Source: an uncultured Bacteroidales bacterium
GTDB taxonomy: Bacteria; Bacteroidota; Bacteroidia; Bacteroidales; Paludibacteraceae
NCBI GenBank assembly: GCA_946411385.1
Contig: CAMKDV010000004.1
Coordinates: forward strand, 174,418-238,417
Direction of reading: 5' to 3'
Length of the DNA: 64,000 bases
Shown in pieces: positions 21,062-32,473 of this stretch. The first letter of the stretch is position 1; every line of letters starts with the position of its first letter. Under the pieces are notes generated by a model. The model had not been told where the DNA came from, made no database searches, and worked only from the letters and a program-made list of their open reading frames with translations. A program made the translations under genes and the position numbers.

Positions 21062-22450
21062 TCATTTTGCCATTTTCAGCAACAGCGGCGCCAGCTCGGT
21101 ATTGTCATGCCAGCCCGAGAACCGCTCCGCCCCTCTGCCTATCGCAAAGATCGGCACCGGCGAAGCCGTATGACTGTAGCTCGTCCACCCCACATGAGCC
21201 TTTTTATTCAGAATAGCTATTGCGGTATTACTCAGCTGGTTAATATCCTTGTAGAGTGTCTTCACCTCACTGCCTTTCTCCTCGTACGTACGGTGGTACG
21301 CCGCTTGCAGTTCGGCATCCTCTTCATCTGTGATTGCCACCTCGCGATAGAAGCCCAGCTTCTCGCCCAACAGGGCTTTCACTTGCTCCCAACCGGGTAC
21401 TTTATCGTCCTTGTACATAGCGCTTAACGCGTCCGACAGTACCCAGCCCGAACAATGCTGGTTGCGCAATATCTGCAGGTCCAGATGATGCCCGCCATTG
21501 CCCGGAGTCATGCCACCCGTCTCATGATCGGCAGTAACGAGGATAAGCGTCTCGTCGGGATACTTGTCATAAAAGTCCATCGCCACACCTATAGCTGCGT
21601 CAAAATCAATTGTTTCTCCTATGGCTGCCGCGCCGTCACGACCATGACCGGCATAGTCCACCATGCCACCTTCCACCATCAGGAAGAATGCTCCGCCCAT
21701 ATCGTGCAGATAACTGATAGAGAACGCTGTTAACTCCTTGAGAGTCATATCCTCCGGCTTGCGGTCGATGGCATAGGGAAAATTGCCGCACTCTTTCTTT
21801 CTGTCGGCCGCATCCGAGGCTTGCAATACGATCAGTTTCTGCGAGGTCTTGCGCTTCATCTCCGCCTCCTGAATGCCACCGGCTATGGCGTAACCTGCTT
21901 TCTCTGCAAGGTCGTACAGGTTGGCATCTTTCTTGCTTGGTTGCGGCTGATGAAAACCTGCTCCGCCGAACAAGTCAAAATCCGACGCAACAAGCTGTTT
22001 GCCAATATCATAATAATCGTTTCGCGATTTCGATTTGGCATAGAAAGCCGCGGGTGTCGCATGATCTATGGCTACGGTCGTTATCACGCCCACATGCCAG
22101 CCTTCGCGTTTGAGCTCTTCGGCTATCGTGGTCAGCGTATCGCCTTTGACGCCTATGCCCAGACGGCCGTTCACGGTCTTTTCGCCTGTAGCCAGCGTCG
22201 TGCCGGCGGCCGACGAGTCGGTGATAGGGTCCGAAGCACTGTGCGTCGCGCACATTCCCGCCACAGGCATGTGCGTCATAAACAATTGGTTGCGGCCTAA
22301 CTTGCCCTCCAAATCCGCCAAATACATCTCGGACATCAACACCTGGTTCGCGCCCATGCCGTCGCCTATAAAATAAAAGATGTACTTAACCTGCGCTTCA
22401 ACCGACAAACAGACCAGTACACAAGCCAAAAAATACCAAAATCGCTTCAT
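21062..22450 (-). CDS. Alkaline phosphatase, secreted (PhoA family)
   Basis: 462 residues. Hydrolyses phosphomonoesters in the periplasm or outside the cell. A signal peptide (MKRFWYFLACVLVCLSVEA) precedes Q20. The metal-binding/nucleophile motif FIGDGMG lies at residues 27-33 and TDSSAAGTTLATG at 77-89, with S79 the predicted nucleophile. DHATPAAFYA, TADHETGG and the C-terminal SHTASPVPIFAIGRG complete the metal sites. The frame is open further upstream, but I chose the ATG at 22450 because it gives the signal peptide and lies just downstream of the promoter at 22500-22469. The upstream neighbour polA is divergent; downstream is the giant gene in the same direction. Confidence 0.93.
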   Translation of the reverse strand: MKRFWYFLACVLVCLSVEAQVKYIFYFIGDGMGANQVLMSEMYLADLEGKLGRNQLFMTHMPVAGMCATHSASDPITDSSAAGTTLATGEKTVNGRLGIGVKGDTLTTIAEELKREGWHVGVITTVAIDHATPAAFYAKSKSRNDYYDIGKQLVASDFDLFGGAGFHQPQPSKKDANLYDLAEKAGYAIAGGIQEAEMKRKTSQKLIVLQASDAADRKKECGNFPYAIDRKPEDMTLKELTAFSISYLHDMGGAFFLMVEGGMVDYAGHGRDGAAAIGETIDFDAAIGVAMDFYDKYPDETLILVTADHETGGMTPGNGGHHLDLQILRNQHCSGWVLSDALSAMYKDDKVPGWEQVKALLGEKLGFYREVAITDEEDAELQAAYHRTYEEKGSEVKTLYKDINQLSNTAIAILNKKAHVGWTSYSHTASPVPIFAIGRGAERFSGWHDNTELAPLLLKMAK

Positions 22451-22468
22451 AATATCAAAAATTTTCCA

Positions 22469-22500
22469 CAAAGTTACATTTTTTCTTGCAAAAATGCAAA
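22469..22500 (-). promoter_or_regulatory. Promoter of the alkaline phosphatase gene
   Basis: On the minus strand TTTG (22500-22497), a 20-nt spacer and TAACTTTG (22476-22469) match the Bacteroidota consensus. The -7 element lies about 20 nt from ATG 22450, so the leader is very short. Confidence 0.8.
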
Positions 22501-22516
22501 AAAATCCGTAACTTTG
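22485..22516 (+). promoter_or_regulatory. Promoter of polA, overlapping the divergent phosphatase promoter
   Basis: CTTG (22485-22488, one mismatch to TTTG), a 20-nt spacer and TAACTTTG (22509-22516) fit the consensus. The -33 region lies inside the spacer of the opposing phosphatase promoter, so both promoters share about 16 bp. Confidence 0.75.
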
Positions 22517-22572
22517 CACATTATTTTGCATGAAATTGTCCATTTTGGATTTTTTCGATAACAATCTGTTGT

Positions 22573-24993
<2,421 letters not shown>

Positions 24994-25015
24994 CCACCTT
25001 TTCAAATATCAGATT

Positions 25016-25897
25016 ATGAAACGATTCTTTTCTTTACTGCTTATTGTCAGCATCTCCACTTCTCTGGCTTTTGCCGACGCCTATCGCGAGGCGTTAGTCA
25101 AGTACGTCAACGGCACACAGGACAATATTGAGCAACTCCAGCAGTCGCTGGGTTTCGCCATGCAGCAAGTGTTCCCCGACAACCCCGAAAAAGCTGCACA
25201 GATTCTTGGTGAGTATTTCTCCACACAAGCCTCGGAGGATATCGCTGACATTTACGAACCCTCTTTCCGCAAAAATGTCTCCCAGGAAGACCTCGACCAA
25301 CTATTGCAGATGTATTCCGATCCGCGCTATCAGGAGATGTCCCGACGCTCCGCTCAAGTGATGGCTGAGCTGGCTCAGTCGCCCGAGTTTGCACAGTTCA
25401 CCAATCAGCTTACCTCTGCTATTCAATCCATTACCGTTGGCGGCACTCCCGAGCCATTGCCCGTCTCGGCTTCCGTCACGGCTGACTACCGGCAGCTCTT
25501 CCATTCGTTTTACAATGAGGCACAGATTGGCGAAACCTTGAACAAAACCTACACACCCGTCGTCGACATGATTGAATCTTCGCTGTCGAAGGCCGGCGTC
25601 AAAGATGCCAAAACGATTGCTTCGACCGTCTTGTCGTATATATCTTCCAACACAGAGACACTTTTCCTCAACATCTACAGCAACGTTTTCACCCAAGACG
25701 ACCTGCATCTTCTCATCGAGGCTTCCGCTTCCCCGGCACAAAAGAAAGCCACCCAGGCCACTCAGGAAGTTGTCACCAATCCGTTCACTTTTGCTGCCGC
25801 CATCCTCACCAAGATGTCCTCCTGGCTCCAATCACACTACCCCGACTACGCCGAACCGTTCGACAAATCGCTCCAAGAACTCCAAAAACTGCAATAA
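25016..25897 (+). CDS. Exported periplasmic protein, possibly DUF2059-like, duplicated
   Basis: 293 residues with a signal peptide (KRFFSLLLIVSISTSLAFA). The mature part is helical with two similar halves. Residues about 60-125 contain DIADIYEPSFRKNVSQEDLD followed by LLQMYSDPRYQEM; residues about 205-255 contain LNIYSNVFTQDDLHLLIEAS followed by SPAQKK. This (helix)-DL..L...Y.SP pattern resembles DUF2059, a family of exported proteins without a defined enzyme activity. It starts 22 nt after polA and may be co-transcribed; a clear terminator follows. Function unknown. Confidence 0.8.
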   Translation: MKRFFSLLLIVSISTSLAFADAYREALVKYVNGTQDNIEQLQQSLGFAMQQVFPDNPEKAAQILGEYFSTQASEDIADIYEPSFRKNVSQEDLDQLLQMYSDPRYQEMSRRSAQVMAELAQSPEFAQFTNQLTSAIQSITVGGTPEPLPVSASVTADYRQLFHSFYNEAQIGETLNKTYTPVVDMIESSLSKAGVKDAKTIASTVLSYISSNTETLFLNIYSNVFTQDDLHLLIEASASPAQKKATQATQEVVTNPFTFAAAILTKMSSWLQSHYPDYAEPFDKSLQELQKLQ

Positions 25898-25940
25898 TTG
25901 ACGGGCGTAAAGGCAACTCGCAGTAGTCATAAATGCAAGA

Positions 25941-25973
25941 AATCCCACAAAAATATACTTGTGGGATTTTTTT
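25941..25973 (+). terminator. Rho-independent terminator
   Basis: AATCCCACAA (25941-25950) pairs with TTGTGGGATT (25959-25968) around an 8-nt loop, followed by a run of T to 25973. It closes the polA-25016 unit just before the next promoter. Confidence 0.85.
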
Positions 25974-25984
25974 GTATAAAAAAA

Positions 25985-26016
25985 TTTGCAAATGTCATTA
26001 TTTTTTTGTATCTTTG
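25985..26016 (+). promoter_or_regulatory. Promoter of the 26149 unit
   Basis: TTTG (25985-25988), a 20-nt spacer and TATCTTTG (26009-26016) match the Bacteroidota consensus perfectly. It immediately follows the terminator at 25941-25973. Confidence 0.85.
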
Positions 26017-26053
26017 CAAGAGATTAGACAGCTTCTAATTTAACCACTATTAT

Positions 26054-26137
26054 ATGAGCAACGTAATGTATACTTCCCGTCAGTACCGCGCATTGCAGCG
26101 CATCCGAATAGGGAATTGCCAGTTGATTGACGATTAA
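26054..26137 (+). CDS. Possible 27-residue leader peptide
   Basis: ATG 26054 opens a 27-codon frame (MSNVMYTSRQYRALQRIRIG and seven more residues, ending IDD) that stops 11 nt before the next gene. It lies in the leader between the promoter (25985-26016) and ATG 26149. It has no signal peptide and is basic in the middle. It could be a translated leader coupled to the downstream gene, or a chance frame. Confidence 0.35.
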   Translation: MSNVMYTSRQYRALQRIRIGNCQLIDD

Positions 26138-26148
26138 AAGTTAATGAT

Positions 26149-26784
26149 ATGAGAAAGATATTGATATTAATATTCGTGTGCGGCATGTGGTCTCTGGGAG
26201 TCCATGCCGAGACGAAAGACACGCGCAGCGCCCAAAAGCATGAGGTGCGCATAGGTTATGGTGACCCGATGTACGAGACGATGCGGTGGCGTGACGAGCC
26301 CAACAAGCTCGGCGTACCGATGAACGCGCGGCAGAATTACCGCTACACCGGACACATCTACGGCGAATATATGTACCGCGTCAACTCGTGGCTCGGCATA
26401 GGCGCACAGGTAGATTTTGGCGCCACGATGTTTGATTACAACTCGTACCAGCTCAATGACAAAGGCAATCAGTTCCTTGCCTCCAGCCAGTACCGCTATT
26501 TCTATGATGTGTGCGTCATGCCGTCGGTGCGTTTCACCTATTTCCATCGCGAATGGGTGAACCTCTATTCGGGCGTGCAACTGGGTGTGGGCATCCACGG
26601 CGATTACCTCGGGCGCAGCGAACTGGGATGTGCTTTCGGGCTTACTGCTCTCGGCGTGTCTGTAGGACGCAATCATTGGTTCGGCACCGCAGAGTTTGGC
26701 GGATTGAGCAACATCCAATCCCTCACCGCCATCTACCAGCTCTGGACCAAATGGTTCAACATTTCCGTGGGATACAGATTCTAA
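26149..26784 (+). CDS. Outer-membrane beta-barrel protein, function unknown
   Basis: 211 residues. A signal peptide (RKILILIFVCGMWSLGVHA) is followed by alternating amphipathic strands rich in Tyr, Trp, Gly and Phe, ending in ISVGYRF with a C-terminal aromatic residue, as expected for a barrel assembled by the BAM machinery. Central strands such as LGIGAQVDFGA and LYSGVQLGVGIHG also fit. About eight strands would suit the length. It is the first full gene after the promoter at 25985-26016. I do not recognise a specific family. Confidence 0.8.
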   Translation: MRKILILIFVCGMWSLGVHAETKDTRSAQKHEVRIGYGDPMYETMRWRDEPNKLGVPMNARQNYRYTGHIYGEYMYRVNSWLGIGAQVDFGATMFDYNSYQLNDKGNQFLASSQYRYFYDVCVMPSVRFTYFHREWVNLYSGVQLGVGIHGDYLGRSELGCAFGLTALGVSVGRNHWFGTAEFGGLSNIQSLTAIYQLWTKWFNISVGYRF

Positions 26785-26785
26785 T

Positions 26786-26817
26786 ATTTGTGATTTGTAA
26801 TTTGTCATTTGAAATTT
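26786..26817. repeat. Degenerate ATTTGT tandem repeat between two genes
   Basis: ATTTGTG, ATTTGTA, ATTTGTC, ATTTGAA, ATTT follow each other directly after the stop of the outer-membrane gene and before the lipoprotein gene. Confidence 0.7.
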
Positions 26818-26831
26818 AAAATGCAATCAAT

Positions 26832-28172
26832 ATGAAACACCATACACCATACACCGTACACCATACACCGTACACCTTTCACCTTTCACTTTTCATTTTG
26901 GCAATCGCTTTTGCCTCATGCCAAGTGGACAAGAAAGACTACACTTCGTTTGTGAAAGATGCCGCCGGCTATCATGTGATCAGCTCCGGCGATGTGGATA
27001 TTGATCAGCAGTACTCCGTCTGGGCAGAGCAGTTGGGCAGCACACCCTCTGACGTCGATCCGTCTGACCCGAACGGCTACAACCAGGTGGAGGGCAAATC
27101 CACCTTCATGCAGATGTTCTCGCCCCTGATGAACATGATCACCAACTCCACCGTGCATCAGATTGTCGGCACCTATCAGTCGGAATACAAAGGTCAGCCT
27201 ATCATCCTCTCGGGCAATATGTACGTTCCGAAGTCCAAGCAATGCAAGGGCCTGATTATGGCGTGCCATTATACTTATGCGGCGCTGTGCGAATCGCCTT
27301 CGCAAGGTCCCACGCTCTCTGCCCTACTCGCCACCAAAGGCTATGCCGTGGTGGATGCTGACTATGTGGGCTTTGGCGTGACTTACCAGATGGTGCATCC
27401 CTATCTGGACAAGACAGCTACCGGACGTGCCGTAGCAGATTTCGGACGACTGGCAAGGCCGTTCCTCGAAGCCAACGGCTATACGTTCCTCACCAACGAT
27501 ATCTTCATCTTCGGCTACTCGCAAGGCGGACATGCAGCCGTAGCTACCCAGGAGTTCATCGAATCGCATCCCGACTACCTCGCCGACCTGCCCATCACCC
27601 GCGTGCTCTGCGGTGGCGGTCCGTACGACCCGATGGTCACCTACGACGTAGCCAAGAAAACCGACGTCATCGGTTTCCCGGCTGTCGTGCCGATGTTCCT
27701 ACAGGGTACTATCTATGCCAACGATCTCAACGACAAGTCGCTCTCGCTGCCTATCACCGAAGCGGACTTTCTCTCCGACGAGATGCTCAAAGACGATCGC
27801 TACAAAACGTGGCTGAACAGCAAAGCCTATACCATGGATCAGGTCAACCTGATGATGAAAGCTATCGGCTGCGGCAAGTTCTCCACCATCCTCCGTCTGG
27901 AAGCCATGAAAGAGGACTATCCGCAAAACAAGATCCTCTTCCAGAAGCTCAAAGAGAACGCCACCACCTCTTTCTGCCCGAAGTCACCGATGTATATCTT
28001 CCACTCCAAAGGCGATGATGTCGTTACTTTCGAGAACGCCGAGATCCTCCGCAAGAGTTTCCACAATCTGGGCGCAGACGAATCCCGTATCGAGTACGAC
28101 TTCGGCGAGTACGGCTCCCACCGCTCCGGACTGCTAAAGTTCCACATCAAAGTGCTGAAAATGTTGAAGTGA
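26832..28172 (+). CDS. Lipoprotein alpha/beta hydrolase (lipase/esterase-like)
   Basis: 446 residues. The N-terminus has a hydrophobic run ending LAIAFASC, a plausible lipobox with the lipidated Cys at about residue 30. The stretch before it is encoded by a tandem repeat (26838-26895). The nucleophile elbow FGYSQGGHAA (Ser near residue 234), an acidic residue in HSKGDDVV and His in GSHRSG near the C-terminus form a likely Ser-Asp-His triad. The order of elements is typical of secreted lipases and prolyl-oligopeptidase-like esterases. Expected to act at the outer membrane or in the periplasm; substrate unknown. It lies 33 nt upstream of the PqqD-like gene. Confidence 0.85.
   Translation: MKHHTPYTVHHTPYTFHLSLFILAIAFASCQVDKKDYTSFVKDAAGYHVISSGDVDIDQQYSVWAEQLGSTPSDVDPSDPNGYNQVEGKSTFMQMFSPLMNMITNSTVHQIVGTYQSEYKGQPIILSGNMYVPKSKQCKGLIMACHYTYAALCESPSQGPTLSALLATKGYAVVDADYVGFGVTYQMVHPYLDKTATGRAVADFGRLARPFLEANGYTFLTNDIFIFGYSQGGHAAVATQEFIESHPDYLADLPITRVLCGGGPYDPMVTYDVAKKTDVIGFPAVVPMFLQGTIYANDLNDKSLSLPITEADFLSDEMLKDDRYKTWLNSKAYTMDQVNLMMKAIGCGKFSTILRLEAMKEDYPQNKILFQKLKENATTSFCPKSPMYIFHSKGDDVVTFENAEILRKSFHNLGADESRIEYDFGEYGSHRSGLLKFHIKVLKMLK
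26838..26895. repeat. ACACCAT/CACCTTT tandem repeats encoding the lipoprotein signal peptide
   Basis: Five ACACCAT/ACACCGT words are followed by CACCTTT, CACCTTT, CACTTTT, CATTTTG. They encode the histidine-rich n-region and part of the hydrophobic core of the signal peptide of the 26832 gene. The second half is the reverse complement of the GTGAAAG repeat at 56004-56045. Confidence 0.85.
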
Positions 28173-28205
28173 AAAGAGAAAAACACGTCAAACACAATAG
28201 TAACA

Positions 28206-28478
28206 ATGAAAGTCATTCCCGGATTTGCACTAAGAAAATTAGGCAACGAATACCTGCTGATAGCAGAGAGCGTAGAGTTGGTTAACTTCAACGCGATGAT
28301 AACGCTCAACGAGAGTGCCGCCTACCTGTGGCGGAACGTGGCGGACAAAGATCAATTTGACGAAGATACACTCGTCGACTTGCTGCTCGCCGAATATGAG
28401 GTGTCGCCCGAGGTGGCACGCAAGGATGCTGCCGCCACCATCGCCTCATGGCGCGAAGCACGACTGCTGCAAGACTAA
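28206..28478 (+). CDS. PqqD-family protein (RiPP recognition element-like)
   Basis: 90 residues. The start FALRKLGNEYLLIA, the middle NFNAMITLNESAAYLWR and an acidic helix, then a C-terminal helix ending WREARLLQD, match the small PqqD fold (three strands plus a helical bundle) that binds leader peptides in PQQ and other RiPP pathways. In Bacteroidota such proteins often occur near HPr-kinase-like and S24/S26 peptidase genes; here those two lie about 28 kb away (56821 and 57740). It sits 3 nt upstream of the glycosyltransferase gene. Partner peptide unknown. Confidence 0.8.
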   Translation: MKVIPGFALRKLGNEYLLIAESVELVNFNAMITLNESAAYLWRNVADKDQFDEDTLVDLLLAEYEVSPEVARKDAAATIASWREARLLQD

Positions 28479-28481
28479 CTG

Positions 28482-29270
28482 ATGGCAGGCACGATAGCCC
28501 ATATAACTCCCATCCGTGGCGTCAACGACGAAGGCAAGGGCAAGAAACATGCCCTGCACCGGCTGATCCATGCCACCGAGGCGGACATCCTATGGTTGCA
28601 TGACGACGACGTGCAGTTACCTACAGCCGGCGATGCCGAAGCCCTGCAAGCCATGGAGCAGAGCGATCTGATGATCTTGCCGCTGCGCATGCAAGCAGAT
28701 CACCCGACGCTGATAGAGCTGCTGCAGGTGATAGAATATGCAGCGTTGCAATCGCTAACCATCCGCACAGCCCGCCAAGGCAGACCTATCCTGTGCAGTG
28801 GAGCCAACATGCTGGTAAAGCGCGAGGTATGGCTGGAAGCCGAACTGCATCTGCATCCCGAGATACCGAGCGGCGATGATATGTTCCTATTGGAATATTG
28901 CAAGCGCACAGGTAAGCGCATAGGCGTATGCGATGCGCCATCGTTCGTCGCCACCATTCAGGCTCAGCCCACGCTGCGCGACCTGATGCGCCAGCGCCGC
29001 CGCTGGGCAGGCAAAGCACCACACTATACCGATCAGGACATACGCCGCTACGGCATCATAACCGCCATCGCCCTGACGCTTCAAGCCGTATGTCCGCCAT
29101 TGGTACTGATCAACTTGCCGATAGAATGGCAACTGCTGCGCACAGCTACCGACGCCAAAGGCAAGCGTGCGCGATACAAAGCGTGGCATGTCATCTTGCT
29201 GGCAATAATCTATCCCTATTACGCCCTTGTGGCACTCATCGGCGGGACGCTCCGCCCGAAAAAATGGTAA
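28482..29270 (+). CDS. Family 2 glycosyltransferase, N-terminally short
   Basis: 262 residues. It carries the GT-A signatures: a DDD motif in LHDDDVQL near residue 43, an acidic catalytic motif in SGDDMFLLEY, and QRRRW. The C-terminal part has two hydrophobic segments (near 190-215 and 235-258). It has the arrangement of processive membrane GT2 enzymes, but the N-terminal membrane segment and part of the nucleotide-binding fold seem missing, which may be natural in this group. It is coupled to the PqqD-like gene (3 nt gap). Acceptor unknown. Confidence 0.8.
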   Translation: MAGTIAHITPIRGVNDEGKGKKHALHRLIHATEADILWLHDDDVQLPTAGDAEALQAMEQSDLMILPLRMQADHPTLIELLQVIEYAALQSLTIRTARQGRPILCSGANMLVKREVWLEAELHLHPEIPSGDDMFLLEYCKRTGKRIGVCDAPSFVATIQAQPTLRDLMRQRRRWAGKAPHYTDQDIRRYGIITAIALTLQAVCPPLVLINLPIEWQLLRTATDAKGKRARYKAWHVILLAIIYPYYALVALIGGTLRPKKW

Positions 29271-29292
29271 ACACACACCAATCACCAACTAT

Positions 29293-32200
29293 ATGCCTGC
29301 CATTGACCTGCATCATCCGTTAATCGTCTGCCGCGCCTCTGCCGGTACGGGCAAGACGTACACACTATCGGCATACTACATAGGCTTGCTGCTTAGCGGC
29401 GAAAGTTACAGAAACATCCTGGCCGTGACCTTCACCAATGCTGCCACGGCAGAGATGAAAGAGCGCATACTGACCTACCTGCTCGGTATTGCAGAAGGCA
29501 AAGAGACGGATTTTCTGAGCACCGTGCGCCAATATATGTTGCGCGACCATGATGCATCGGATAGTACCCTTCGCAAACGAGCGGATGACCTGCTGCATGC
29601 CATCCTACAGGACTACGATAACTTCTCCGTATCGACCATCGACGCCTTTCTGCAACAACTCATCCGAGGTATGGCACAAGCCATCGACCGTACGGCAGAT
29701 TTTGCCATCAGTCTGGATGTCGATCAGGTGATAACGCGTGCCGTAGATATGCTGCTCACCACCGGACTGACAGATGTAAGCAAGCAGATGATCGAGGAAT
29801 ATGTGGCATCGCAGATAGAGGATGACAAAGGCTGGGATGTTCGTGCCAATCTGATACGCATTGCCAGGCAGTTCTATCGCGAGCAAGTGCAGATATACAA
29901 CACCGGCAACGGCGATTTGCAGCTGTGCCTGGATGAGCAGAAGATTGCCACCTACCGTCAGGAGCTGCTTCGTCAACAGGCTATCGAGCGCCGAAAGTTC
30001 GAGCAAGCCGTAGAGCAAGCCATGAGCGACATGGGGGGCAAAGAGATAGAAAGCAAAAGAGATTGGGCTTCTGTCGCCGTCACGAACATGTATAAATCGC
30101 TGTCGGGAAAAAAGATGGATTCCGACCTGTTGTATCGCGGCGCTACAGACACGAGTATGGCAAAGATGCTGGCCGATCCGCAACTGGCGTCATTGCAGCG
30201 CATGTGCGACAACTACCGCCTACTATACTGGCGGACGCAATGCGCACTGGCATTCTTGAGCGACATGCGATTGATGCGCGCCTTGGGCGACTGTATTGCG
30301 GAAGCGCTCCGCCGCACCAATACCGCCCTGCTTGCCGATACAGCCATTACCCTTGCCAACGCTTTGCAGCCGGGGGATGCGGATTTTATCCTGGAGAAAG
30401 CCGGCATACGCTACAGGCATATCATGATTGACGAATTTCAGGATACGAGCACGCTGCAATGGAATGTGTTCCTACACCTCATCCACGATGTGCTGGCGGT
30501 AGAAGGTCAGACGGTGCTGATTGTGGGCGACATCAAGCAGAGCATCTACCGCTTCCGTAACGGCAATTGGCAGATTATGGCAGGATTGGGCGAGAAAGAA
30601 TTGAGCGAGCCGTTCAACCATGCTTTTGCTCCGCTCATCCGCAACCAGCGCAGTCGGAGGAATGTGGTACGGTTCAACCTGGGCGTCATGCAACAAATCA
30701 TCAGCCAGGGCAACGTGCTCGACCCTGACACCCATCAGCCTATAGGTGACAAACTGTATGGCGAAGGGTTTACGCCGGAAAAGATAGATGATTTCTTCCG
30801 CGCTGACAAGCACGAAGGCGGCTATGTGCGATGCAGGTTTTATCCGTACAAGGATCAAAACAGGAATCACACCACACCCGAAGAGCTGCTCAAAGGGACT
30901 GTTGAAGACATTATGTTCGCCGATGTGTGCGCCACGATAGAAGAGCTGCTCAGTGCCGGCGAGCGTCCGGATGACATACTTATCCTGGCCAAAATGAACT
31001 ATCAGATAGGCAGTTGGGTGACTTACTGCCGCAGTCACGACGGCGACTATCCACTGCTGGCACAGACGGCACTCGTATCACGCGACTCGTTCAAACTTGA
31101 CTCATGTCCCACGGTAGTAGCAATGATGAAAGCCTTGCGCTACATCCATACGCACAACCGTACGGCACGGGAATATGTGGCGCTGCACTGCGGCACGGAA
31201 GCCGTGGAGCAGATGGATACTATCCCTGTACGCATGCCACTATACGAACAGATGCAGCGCATCTTCCAAACGCTGTTCTGCCAGGACGGCATCTACCAAG
31301 GCAACGACAACGCGTATGTCAACTGCCTGTTCGACGCCCTGCACGCCTTCATCCTAACCAACGGCAGCGATGCAGCAGCATTCTTGCAGCTGTGGGAAGA
31401 CAAGCTGCACAAGACCGCCATCTCCGGCGACTGTACGGCACAAGCCATCCGCCTCATGACCATTCACACTTCGAAAGGCTTGGAGGGCAAGACCGTGATT
31501 GTGCTGTATTGCGATTGGTCGACCGAGGCCGATTACGACGATGACATCCTCTGGTCCCGTACGAACGAGCCATCCGAGCTGCCCATGATCCCCATACCGC
31601 AAAAACAGTACCTATTGCAGACCGGCGAGTCGACCTACAAGCAGGCGTACGAACGCGAACGGGAAGCGCAGCGCGTGGACAACTACAACCTGCTGTATGT
31701 GGCGCTGACCCGTGCTGCCGACAACCTGTATGTGTACGCCATGCCCAACCTGAGCGAGGTTAATAAAGGCTATACGAACATGGCAGCAACGCTGCTCGCC
31801 TATACGGGGTTGAACGACACGATGGCCGCTGTGGACGGCACAACCTCTCGCTTTGCCGAATATACACTCGGCACCGCACCGCACATCCACCAGCCAGAGC
31901 AATGTAATGCCGATAGTCCGTTCTCGTTCATCGGCGCCACGGACATTCCCGCCACGCTGCATAGCACGAGCGAGCAGGTGCAGTTCCGCCAATCGCAGGA
32001 GTCGGTGCGCTACACCGAGCAGGGCGCGGAAGCGGACACCTACACCGCACAGGCGGATTTCGGCATGCTATGCCACGACATCTTCGCCCATGTTGAGCGC
32101 GAGGAAGATGTCATCCCCACCGTAGCGCTCTACCGCGAGCAGGGACTGATAGAGGATGATGTCCAGCGCCAACGCATCGAGCAACTGCTCTCGCAAGCCT

Positions 32201-32472
32201 TCCGTCACGAACAGATGGCCGCATGGTTCGACGGCTCATGGACGCTCAAACGCGAAGCGGCCATCATCACGCAGGGAGCACTGATCCGTCCCGACCGCGT
32301 GATGATAAAAGGTAATAAAGCCGTAGTGCTCGATTATAAGTTCGGCACGCCCAAACCCGCTTACCACGAGCAGGTACGCGACTACATGGCAGCGCTCCGA
32401 AAGATAGGCTATACCGACGTAGAGGGATGGCTGTGGTACGCATTTGAAAACAAACTGACAAGGGTGCAATAG
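29293..32472 (+). CDS. UvrD/RecB-type helicase-nuclease (AddA-like)
   Basis: 1,059 residues from ATG 29293. A frame extension to 29227 exists, but it overlaps the previous gene and adds residues before the conserved start. The Walker A motif ASAGTGKT is at 15-22. DEFQDTSTLQ (Walker B/II), VGDIKQSIYRFR (III), TIHTSKGLEGKTVIVL (V) and LLYVALTRAADNLYV (VI) give a complete superfamily 1A helicase. A C-terminal PD-(D/E)XK nuclease motif, VLDYKFG, is present near residue 1017. With the next gene it should form an AddAB-like complex that processes double-strand breaks for RecA loading. It is separated by 1 nt from that gene. Confidence 0.93.
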   Translation: MPAIDLHHPLIVCRASAGTGKTYTLSAYYIGLLLSGESYRNILAVTFTNAATAEMKERILTYLLGIAEGKETDFLSTVRQYMLRDHDASDSTLRKRADDLLHAILQDYDNFSVSTIDAFLQQLIRGMAQAIDRTADFAISLDVDQVITRAVDMLLTTGLTDVSKQMIEEYVASQIEDDKGWDVRANLIRIARQFYREQVQIYNTGNGDLQLCLDEQKIATYRQELLRQQAIERRKFEQAVEQAMSDMGGKEIESKRDWASVAVTNMYKSLSGKKMDSDLLYRGATDTSMAKMLADPQLASLQRMCDNYRLLYWRTQCALAFLSDMRLMRALGDCIAEALRRTNTALLADTAITLANALQPGDADFILEKAGIRYRHIMIDEFQDTSTLQWNVFLHLIHDVLAVEGQTVLIVGDIKQSIYRFRNGNWQIMAGLGEKELSEPFNHAFAPLIRNQRSRRNVVRFNLGVMQQIISQGNVLDPDTHQPIGDKLYGEGFTPEKIDDFFRADKHEGGYVRCRFYPYKDQNRNHTTPEELLKGTVEDIMFADVCATIEELLSAGERPDDILILAKMNYQIGSWVTYCRSHDGDYPLLAQTALVSRDSFKLDSCPTVVAMMKALRYIHTHNRTAREYVALHCGTEAVEQMDTIPVRMPLYEQMQRIFQTLFCQDGIYQGNDNAYVNCLFDALHAFILTNGSDAAAFLQLWEDKLHKTAISGDCTAQAIRLMTIHTSKGLEGKTVIVLYCDWSTEADYDDDILWSRTNEPSELPMIPIPQKQYLLQTGESTYKQAYEREREAQRVDNYNLLYVALTRAADNLYVYAMPNLSEVNKGYTNMAATLLAYTGLNDTMAAVDGTTSRFAEYTLGTAPHIHQPEQCNADSPFSFIGATDIPATLHSTSEQVQFRQSQESVRYTEQGAEADTYTAQADFGMLCHDIFAHVEREEDVIPTVALYREQGLIEDDVQRQRIEQLLSQAFRHEQMAAWFDGSWTLKREAAIITQGALIRPDRVMIKGNKAVVLDYKFGTPKPAYHEQVRDYMAALRKIGYTDVEGWLWYAFENKLTRVQ

Positions 32473-32473
32473 T

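Noticed and set aside
22451..22564. N-terminal extension of the alkaline phosphatase to 22564
   Set aside because: Would place 38 residues before the signal peptide and cover both promoters.
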